Below, piece after piece: positions 24,419 to 30,992 of a stretch of DNA of 64,000 nucleotides. This DNA is from DASRHT01 sp035650355 (GTDB lineage Bacteria > Chloroflexota > Ktedonobacteria > Ktedonobacterales > Ktedonobacteraceae). Position numbers and translations under genes: made by a program. A model generated the notes under the pieces. It was given only the letters and a program-made list of their open reading frames with translations, was not told the DNA's origin and made no database searches. The stretch lies in NCBI GenBank assembly GCA_035650355.1, contig DASRHT010000046.1, forward strand, positions 62,001 to 126,000, given 5' to 3'. Numbering within the stretch: position 1 is the stretch's first letter; each line of letters starts with the position of its first letter.

Positions 24419-25924
24419 ATGGCAAAGTATGTGCTTGCCCTGGATCAGGGAACAACAAGCTCGCGCGCAATCGTTTTCGACCATGACGGCTCGATTGTGA
24501 GCGTGGCGCAGCAGGAGTTTCCGCAAATCTATCCCGCTCCCGGCCTGGTGGAGCATGATCCAGAGGCTATCTGGTCCAGCCAACTGGCAGTAGCCCGGCA
24601 GGCGTTAAAAGAGGCAGATGCCTCAGCCGATGATATCGCCGCTCTCGGTATCACCAACCAGCGCGAAACCGCCCTGGTCTGGGAAAAGAGCACCGGTAAG
24701 CCGGTTTTCAACGCAATCGTCTGGCAAAGCCGCCTCACCGTCCCGATCTGCGATGCACTGAAAGCCAAAGGCTTCGACAAGGAGATTCGCGAACGGACAG
24801 GGCTGGTCACAGACGCTTATTTCTCCGGCACAAAAGTCAAATGGATTCTCGATAACGTCCCCGGCGTACGCGAGAAAGCGCAGCGAGGCGAAGTGCTGTT
24901 CGGGAACGTCGATACCTTCCTTATGTGGCGGCTCTCTAAAGGGCGCGTCCATGCCACCGATCCATCCAATGCCTCGCGCACCCTGCTCTATAACATTTAT
25001 AAAGGCGATTGGGACGATGTAATCCTCAATGAACTGGAGATCCCGCGCGCCATGCTGCCAAAGGTGATGCCATCCAGCGGCGTCTTCGGGGAGGCCGACC
25101 CGGAGTTCTTCGGCGGCCCCATCAAGATGGCGGGCGACGCGGGCGATCAGCAAGCCGCAACATTTGGTCAGACCTGCTACGAAGTGGGCATGGCGAAGAA
25201 TACGTACGGCACCGGCAGCTTTATGCTGATGAATACCGGCTCAAAAGGCGTACCATCGCATAGCGGCCTGCTTACGACCATCGGCTGGGGCATCGGCGAC
25301 CAGGTTACTTACGCGCTGGAAGGCAGCATCTTTATCACAGGCGCTGCCGTTCAATGGCTACGCGATGGCCTCAAAGCTATCACCAATAGCACCGATGTCG
25401 AAGCTCTGGCCAGTACGGTGCCTGATAATGGCGGCGTCTACCTCGTTCCGGCCTTCGTCGGGCTGGGCGCACCGTACTGGGACCCCTACGCGCGCGGCAC
25501 TATCATCGGCCTGACACGCGGTTCAACTATTGGACATGTGGCGCGCGCGGCCCTGGAATCGATGTGTTATCAAACGCGTGACGTGCTGGAAGCGATGACG
25601 ACCGATAGCGGCGTGCATGTGAAAACGCTGCGCGTCGATGGCGGCGCGGTTGTCAATAACCTGCTGATGCAATTCCAGGCGGACATCCTGGGAGTACCCG
25701 TTCAGCGACCCAAAGTCGCGGAGACGACTGCCCTCGGAGCCGCTTACCTGGCCGGCCTCGCCGTTGGTTTCTGGAGCAGCACTCAGGAACTGGCAGAACA
25801 CTGGGCCATCGACCGCACGTTTGAGCCTCAGATGGATCAGGCGCAGCGCGAAGAGCTTTATGCCAACTGGAAGCGCGCCGTTCAGCGTTCCCTGGGCTGG
25901 GAACAGCCCAAAGAAAATCAGTAA
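24419..25924 (+). CDS. glpK: Glycerol kinase
   Basis: GlpK phosphorylates glycerol to glycerol-3-phosphate with ATP. The 501-residue protein has full family length and motifs: LALDQGTTSSRAIVFDHDG (phosphate loop), GITNQRETALVWEK, the glycerol-binding region with TGLVTDAYFSGTKVKWILD, AGDAGDQQAATFGQ, and GLTRGSTIGHVARAALE near the end. The ATG has AAAGAGG upstream. It is the first gene of the block glpK-glpF-glpD-dhaKLM. A hairpin forms across its own stop codon. Whether HPr phosphorylates it, as in Firmicutes, cannot be told. Confidence 0.97.
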   Translation: MAKYVLALDQGTTSSRAIVFDHDGSIVSVAQQEFPQIYPAPGLVEHDPEAIWSSQLAVARQALKEADASADDIAALGITNQRETALVWEKSTGKPVFNAIVWQSRLTVPICDALKAKGFDKEIRERTGLVTDAYFSGTKVKWILDNVPGVREKAQRGEVLFGNVDTFLMWRLSKGRVHATDPSNASRTLLYNIYKGDWDDVILNELEIPRAMLPKVMPSSGVFGEADPEFFGGPIKMAGDAGDQQAATFGQTCYEVGMAKNTYGTGSFMLMNTGSKGVPSHSGLLTTIGWGIGDQVTYALEGSIFITGAAVQWLRDGLKAITNSTDVEALASTVPDNGGVYLVPAFVGLGAPYWDPYARGTIIGLTRGSTIGHVARAALESMCYQTRDVLEAMTTDSGVHVKTLRVDGGAVVNNLLMQFQADILGVPVQRPKVAETTALGAAYLAGLAVGFWSSTQELAEHWAIDRTFEPQMDQAQREELYANWKRAVQRSLGWEQPKENQ

Positions 25925-25945
25925 CCCGCTATAATAGCGGGTTAC
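25921..25945 (+). terminator. Hairpin across the glpK stop codon
   Basis: A perfect 12-bp palindrome (GTAACCCGCTAT / complement) with a single central base includes the TAA stop. No T-run follows; it may attenuate or protect the glpK transcript end rather than fully terminate. Confidence 0.4.
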
Positions 25946-26059
25946 CCATGCCCACTGGTTTTGTTGAACTTACATTATGACCACATGACAGGTCAAGTTG
26001 ACTAACGGACATCTTCATATGTAAAGCGTGAAACCTGTAAAAAAAGTACCTGTACACAG

Positions 26060-26126
26060 CTTGCTATGCAGATTGCCAACGCTCCCACGATGAATCGGGG
26101 AGCTACAGCTCAGGCCATCTGCAAGG
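26060..26126 (+). repeat. Family-2 hairpin repeat, divergent copy upstream of glpF
   Basis: CTTGCTAT, stem GCAGATTGCC (26068-26077), a loop beginning AACGCTCC, complementary stem (26113-26122), then AAGGAATG. The stem is completely different from the other copies but remains paired at 9 of 10 positions. Confidence 0.65.
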
Positions 26127-26201
26127 AATGGCTTGATAGCATTGGACCATTGGCCCTGTAGTGCGACTCCGTTCTATCTCGGTTTTGTCAGGCAAAAGGA
26201 G

Positions 26202-26335
26202 TGTCTTGATATTCCGCACTCCAACGCTGCTGGACGCATCTAGCTTCGCTCAGGAGTGCGGCAAGGAATGTCTTGATATTCCGCACTCCAACGCTGCTGG
26301 ACGCATCTAGCTTCGCTCAGGAGTGCGGCAAGGAG
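26202..26335 (+). repeat. Exact 67-bp tandem duplication carrying two family-2 hairpins
   Basis: Unit 1 (26202-26268) and unit 2 (26269-26335) match apart from the last bases. Each holds CTTGATATT, stem CCGCACTCC, a 30-base loop, stem GGAGTGCGG and CAAGG (hairpins at 26214-26261 and 26281-26328). The AAGGAG ending unit 2 is the glpF ribosome-binding site. Confidence 0.9.
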
Positions 26336-26343
26336 TAAGCATT

Positions 26344-27231
26344 ATGAGACAGGCAGTAACCAAGCCTTCCCCACTTTATGCGGGACTTTATGGTGAGATG
26401 ATTGCCGAGTTCTTCGGCACTATGGTGCTGATCCTCTTCGGCGACGGTTGCGTAGCAAGTTTTTTACTCTTCAATAAGATATCACCCTTCCCCTTCGCCA
26501 ACACCTGGATGCTCATCATCTGGGGATGGGGCCTCGCCGTCATGCTGGGCATCTATGTCGCCGGCGCAGTCAGCGGCGCTCATATCAACCCGGCGGTCAC
26601 TCTGGGCTTTGCAGTAACTGGACGATTCCCCTGGAAAAAGGTACTCTATTACTGGGCTGCTCAGTTGCTGGGAGCGTTCGTGGCAGCAGCTCTTCTCTAC
26701 TTTGTGTACAAAGGGGGCATCAACAACTATCTGCAAGGAGCGAACATTGCCGATCCAGTTAAGGGGGTGGGCAATGTGTTCTACACCAGCAAGAAAGCGT
26801 TTGTGGGAGGGTTCGGAGCGTTCGGTGACGAATTCATAGGCACCGCGCTGCTGGTCGGTCTGATTCTCGCCATCGTCGATGGTCGCAACCAGCCCGTCCA
26901 GGGTAATCTGAACCCGCTGATTATCGGCCTGCTCATTGTGGCAATTGGCGCTTCGTTCGGCCTGAACACCGGATACGCCATCAACCCGGCTCGTGACTTT
27001 GGCCCACGCCTCTGGGTCACCCTCGTCGGTGGCGGATGGAACTCGTTCAACTCCTACACCTGGATTCCGATAGTTGCGCCCTTGCTTGGCGGCGCGGTCG
27101 GCGCTCTGATCTACGACTATACGATGGGCAGAGTGCTGGCTGCTAAAGGGTTAACGCAGTCAGGTGATACTATTACAACAGGGGAAGCTGTGCGAGAGCC
27201 CAGCTACGAGCACACTCGAACGTTTGAGTAA
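26344..27231 (+). CDS. glpF: Glycerol facilitator (MIP/aquaporin family)
   Basis: This 295-residue channel protein has six membrane segments and both NPA half-helices: SGAHINPAVTLG and GYAINPARDFGPRLW. The Asp after the second NPAR is characteristic of glycerol facilitators rather than water channels. It should let glycerol diffuse into the cell for GlpK. I chose the ATG at 26344, which has AAGGAG eight bases upstream, over an in-frame start 21 bases earlier. The ribosome-binding site itself lies in a duplicated repeat unit, so expression could depend on hairpin folding. The protein has a ~30-residue hydrophilic C-terminal tail. Confidence 0.95.
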   Translation: MRQAVTKPSPLYAGLYGEMIAEFFGTMVLILFGDGCVASFLLFNKISPFPFANTWMLIIWGWGLAVMLGIYVAGAVSGAHINPAVTLGFAVTGRFPWKKVLYYWAAQLLGAFVAAALLYFVYKGGINNYLQGANIADPVKGVGNVFYTSKKAFVGGFGAFGDEFIGTALLVGLILAIVDGRNQPVQGNLNPLIIGLLIVAIGASFGLNTGYAINPARDFGPRLWVTLVGGGWNSFNSYTWIPIVAPLLGGAVGALIYDYTMGRVLAAKGLTQSGDTITTGEAVREPSYEHTRTFE

Positions 27232-27400
27232 TGTTCCGTACACGCAATTTCAGTACCCTCAAGTGGAGTCGAGATAGCCTTCAGCTCTCGCCACCTCCCT
27301 TGAGGGGGAGTATAGACATCGAACCCTAAGATGTCAAGTGGAAATGTACTAAGAAAGGAAAAGCGGCGAATGAAGGCATAAAGAGTTCGAGGAGCCTGAT

Positions 27401-29152
27401 ATGCACACCGGCATCTCCCGCTCTGCGCTCATCCGCCGCTTTATAACCATGATGCAACCGCTATCATCAACGGTACGCCAACACAATTTATCTCTTCTGG
27501 AGAATGAACGCTTTGACGTTCTCGTTATCGGCGGTGGCATTACAGGCGCTGGCGTCGCCCTGGATGCTGTCGCGCGAGGATACAAAGTGGCGCTGGTCGA
27601 AAAAAACGATTTCGCCAGCAGTACGAGCAGCAAATCGACCAAGCTTGTGCATGGCGGCATTCGCTACCTGCCAAACTTCGATTTTGCCCTGGTGCATGAG
27701 GCGCTGGTTGAGCGCGGCCTGCTTCTCCAGAACGCCCCGTTTCTTGTCCATCCGGTAGCCTTTGTGCTACCCATCTACGAACATGACCGTCACCCGGTCG
27801 GCATCCCATTTACCACGCCAGGAGGCGTTGGCCTCGGCCTGATCCTTGATGTCGGACTCTGGCTCTATGATCTGCTCGCGGGCCGGCGCAATATCCGCCG
27901 CCACCACCGTCTGAGCCGCGAGCAGGTGATGAATCTGGCGCCCTCCCTGGTAACGGACGAGCTGAAATCTGGCTACGTCTACTACGACGGTCAGACCCAT
28001 GATGCTCGCCTCACCATGACGCTGATCCGCACGGCGGCCCAGTATGGCGCTACGACTGCGAACTACGCCGGCGTCACTTCTTTTGTAATGGAAAACGGCA
28101 AGGTTTGCGGAGCGCATGTCTGCGACTATATCGCCAATCAGGAAGTGACGGTACGAGCCAGGCATATCGTCAACGCCACCGGCGTCTATGCCGAGCAGCT
28201 AGAGGCGCTCACCGGCGAAGAGCCGGAAGTTAAAGTCGAGCCAAGCAAAGGCGTACACCTGGTTTTCTCTCGCGAGACGTTGCAACTGGGCGATAGCGCG
28301 ATTGTGCTGCCCGAGACCGACGACAAGCGCATTCTATTCATTGTCCCCTGGGAGTCCCGCGCCATTTACGGCACCACCGATACCGGCACCGGCGATCTCG
28401 ATCATCCCATTGCTTCGCACGAAGATATTACTTACCTTCTGAATCATCTTAAACGCTACCTTTCAATACCGCTCACACGGGACGATATTATCAGTGTCTA
28501 TTCCGGCTACCGTCCCCTGGTAAAACCGAACAAACCAGGACAATCGACCGCGAAGCTTTCGCGCACGCATGTGGTGCTGCAAGGCGATTCGGGCCTTGTA
28601 ACCATCGTTGGCGGCAAGCTCACGACTTACCGGCGCATGGCTCAAGATACCGTGGATGTGCTCAATCGTCGCGACGGCTCCAAACCTGTGCATCCCACGG
28701 AACATATGCCATTGCAGGGAAGCGCGGGCTGGTCCAGCCAACAAAAGGTCATCACCCGCCGGGCCACGGAACTCGGCCTGGCAGCAGATATTATTGAGCA
28801 ACTAAAAAGGAGCTACGGCACGAACGCCTTTGCGCTATTAGACATGATTGCCGGGGACCCATCGCTGGCGGCGCGACTGATCGACGACCTGCCCTATATC
28901 TGGGCCGAGGTCCTCTATGCCTGTCGCCAGGAAATGGCTATGACCCCTTACGATATCCTGGCACGCCGCACCTCCATCACGCTGGAAGATCGCCAACGGG
29001 GCCTGGGCATCGTTGACCAGATGGCAGCGGTCATGGCCCAGGAGCTTCACTGGACGCCCGACCAGCAACAGGCTATGATTGATGCATATCGCACTTCTAT
29101 ACAACAACAGATGGCCGCCGAACACATAACCGTCGAGGCCAGTGCTTCGTAG
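27401..29152 (+). CDS. glpD: Glycerol-3-phosphate dehydrogenase, FAD-dependent
   Basis: GlpD oxidises glycerol-3-phosphate to dihydroxyacetone phosphate and passes electrons via FAD to quinone at the membrane. The 583-residue protein shows the Rossmann FAD motif VLVIGGGITGAGVALDA (~residue 40), the family signature SSKSTKLVHGGIRYL, and FIVPWESRAIYGTTDTGTGD and VTIVGGKLTTYRRMAQDT further on. A C-terminal helical domain covers ~430-575. The start used has GAGGAG six bases upstream; internal ATGs at codons 17/18 are alternatives. The TAG stop is part of a family-3 repeat. dhaK follows 100 bases later. Confidence 0.96.
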   Translation: MHTGISRSALIRRFITMMQPLSSTVRQHNLSLLENERFDVLVIGGGITGAGVALDAVARGYKVALVEKNDFASSTSSKSTKLVHGGIRYLPNFDFALVHEALVERGLLLQNAPFLVHPVAFVLPIYEHDRHPVGIPFTTPGGVGLGLILDVGLWLYDLLAGRRNIRRHHRLSREQVMNLAPSLVTDELKSGYVYYDGQTHDARLTMTLIRTAAQYGATTANYAGVTSFVMENGKVCGAHVCDYIANQEVTVRARHIVNATGVYAEQLEALTGEEPEVKVEPSKGVHLVFSRETLQLGDSAIVLPETDDKRILFIVPWESRAIYGTTDTGTGDLDHPIASHEDITYLLNHLKRYLSIPLTRDDIISVYSGYRPLVKPNKPGQSTAKLSRTHVVLQGDSGLVTIVGGKLTTYRRMAQDTVDVLNRRDGSKPVHPTEHMPLQGSAGWSSQQKVITRRATELGLAADIIEQLKRSYGTNAFALLDMIAGDPSLAARLIDDLPYIWAEVLYACRQEMAMTPYDILARRTSITLEDRQRGLGIVDQMAAVMAQELHWTPDQQQAMIDAYRTSIQQQMAAEHITVEASAS

Positions 29153-29220
29153 GGGCCAGGTTTACCGCGCCCGCCCGCGATTTATCGCGTTCCCGTTCGG
29201 GCCAGGTTCACCACGCCTGG
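29149..29220. repeat. Degenerate family-3 repeat at the glpD stop
   Basis: GTAGGGGC begins at 29149 and its TAG is the glpD stop codon. The rest is GC-rich and decayed; a short hairpin (CCAGG / CCTGG, 29202-29220) follows. Confidence 0.6.
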
Positions 29221-29251
29221 TGCGCACAATTGCACCATTAGGAGGACAACA

Positions 29252-30253
29252 ATGAAGAAATTGATCAACAAGCCTGAAATGGCTGTCAAAGAGGCGATGG
29301 CGGGGATGGCTGCCGCCCACCCTGACCTTATTCGTGTAGACCTGGAGCAGCAGATTATTGTCCGCAAAGATGCTCCGGTACGAGGCAAGGTTGGCGTTAT
29401 TTCTGGTGGTGGCAGCGGACATGAGCCGATGCATGGCGGCTTCGTCGGCATGGGCATGCTTGACGCCGCCTGCCCTGGCGCTGTTTTCACCTCACCGGTC
29501 CCCGACCAGATGCTGGCAGCCACCCAGGCGGTCGATGGAGGAGTCGGGGTGCTCCACATCGTCAAGAATTACACCGGTGACGTGCTCAACTTCGAGATGG
29601 CCGCGGAACTGGCAGCCGCCAACGGCGTCCAGGTCGAGAGCGTTGTTACCAACGATGATGTGGCGGTGCAGGATAGCCTCTACACGGCAGGACGACGCGG
29701 CGTTGGCGTGACCGTTTTGCTGGAGAAAATCGTCGGCGGCTTCGCGGAAACGAAAGCGCCCCTGGAAAAAGTGGCGGAACTTGCTCGCAGAGTCAATAGT
29801 CAGGGGCGTAGCATGGGCATGGCGCTCATCTCCTGCACCGTGCCAACCGCGGGCAAACCAACCTTTGAGCTGGGCGACGATGAGATGGAGATTGGCATCG
29901 GCATCCACGGCGAACCGGGGCGCCGCCGCGTCAAGCTGGCTCCCGCCGATGATATCACGGAAATGCTGGCAATGCCCATCATCGAAGATCTGGGCCTCAA
30001 GTCCGGCGAGAACGTGCTGGCAATGGTCAACGGCATGGGCGGCACTCCGCTCATTGAGCTGTACATTGTGTACAACGCGCTCAACCGCATCCTGCAAGGC
30101 AAACGGATCAGCATTGCCCGCTCGCTGGTCGGCAGCTACATCACATCTCTGGAAATGGCTGGCTGCTCCATCACCCTGGTGCGTCTCGACGACGAGCTGA
30201 CCCGCTACTGGGATGCTCCCGTCCACACGCCCGCGCTGCGCTGGGGCGTATAA
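29252..30253 (+). CDS. dhaK: PTS-dependent dihydroxyacetone kinase, subunit DhaK
   Basis: DhaK binds dihydroxyacetone covalently and presents it for phosphorylation by DhaL. The 333-residue length is that of the stand-alone PTS-type subunit. Visible motifs are SGGGSGHEPMHGGFVGMGML near the N terminus and GIHGEPGRRR, where H219 corresponds to the histidine that forms a hemiaminal with the substrate. The C terminus (GGTPLIELYIVYNAL) is also typical. It starts at an ATG with AGGAGG upstream and lies between glpD and dhaL, with all genes in one direction. Confidence 0.96.
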   Translation: MKKLINKPEMAVKEAMAGMAAAHPDLIRVDLEQQIIVRKDAPVRGKVGVISGGGSGHEPMHGGFVGMGMLDAACPGAVFTSPVPDQMLAATQAVDGGVGVLHIVKNYTGDVLNFEMAAELAAANGVQVESVVTNDDVAVQDSLYTAGRRGVGVTVLLEKIVGGFAETKAPLEKVAELARRVNSQGRSMGMALISCTVPTAGKPTFELGDDEMEIGIGIHGEPGRRRVKLAPADDITEMLAMPIIEDLGLKSGENVLAMVNGMGGTPLIELYIVYNALNRILQGKRISIARSLVGSYITSLEMAGCSITLVRLDDELTRYWDAPVHTPALRWGV

Positions 30254-30305
30254 TAGCTGCGGTTGGAAAGAGGCAAATATTTCTTAATCAAAGGACCGTA
30301 CATCG

Positions 30306-30944
30306 ATGACGAACGAACAGATTATGAGCTGGTTAGAGCGCATAGCCGACGTGTTGCACGAGAATGCGCAGTACCTGACTCAGCTCGATTCGCCTATTGG
30401 CGACGCGGATCATGGCATTAATATGGATCGCGGCTTCACAGCTATTCGCGCTAAATTTTTAGATATGGCAACGATGGATATCGCCAGCCGCTTAAAAACG
30501 GTCGGCATGACGCTCGTCTCCACCGTGGGAGGCGCGAGCGGCCCGCTTTATGGAACAGCATTTTTACGAGCCGCCACAGCCGCGTCGGGCAAGCAGGAAC
30601 TTGCGCCTGCCGACCTTGTGGCGATGCTGGATGCCTTTCTCGGCGGCATTGTAGCCCGCGGCAAAGCTCAACCTGGCGAAAAAACAATGGTAGACGCGCT
30701 CACTCCCGCCGTTAGTAGTGCGAAAGAGGCCCTGGCTCAAGGAAAGGATACCGCAGAGATTACCGCCCGTGCAGCCGCGGCAGCAGAAGAGGGGATGAAA
30801 GCGACCATCCCGATGCAGGCAACCAAAGGGCGCGCAAGCTATTTAGGTGAGCGCAGCATTGGACACCAGGACCCGGGCGCGACATCGAGCTGGCTGATAG
30901 TGCGCAGCCTCTCAGAAGCGTGTACTTCGACTCCGCGCCCCTGA
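30306..30944 (+). CDS. dhaL: PTS-dependent dihydroxyacetone kinase, subunit DhaL
   Basis: DhaL carries a tightly bound ADP that is rephosphorylated by DhaM and then phosphorylates dihydroxyacetone held on DhaK. The 212-residue protein shows the Mg-ADP site IGDADHGINMDRGF with its Asp residues, GGASGPLYGTAFLRA, and the terminal ATKGRASYLGERSIGHQDPG. This matches the usual ~210-residue subunit. It starts 52 bases after dhaK and ends 48 bases before dhaM, consistent with one operon. Confidence 0.96.
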   Translation: MTNEQIMSWLERIADVLHENAQYLTQLDSPIGDADHGINMDRGFTAIRAKFLDMATMDIASRLKTVGMTLVSTVGGASGPLYGTAFLRAATAASGKQELAPADLVAMLDAFLGGIVARGKAQPGEKTMVDALTPAVSSAKEALAQGKDTAEITARAAAAAEEGMKATIPMQATKGRASYLGERSIGHQDPGATSSWLIVRSLSEACTSTPRP

Positions 30945-30992
30945 GTGAAGCGAGCATAGAGCGTTTCAAGGTACGTAGAGGGGAGCATAGAT

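Noticed and set aside
26202..26335. Start of a CRISPR array
   Set aside because: Only two directly abutting 67-bp units with no spacers and no cas genes.
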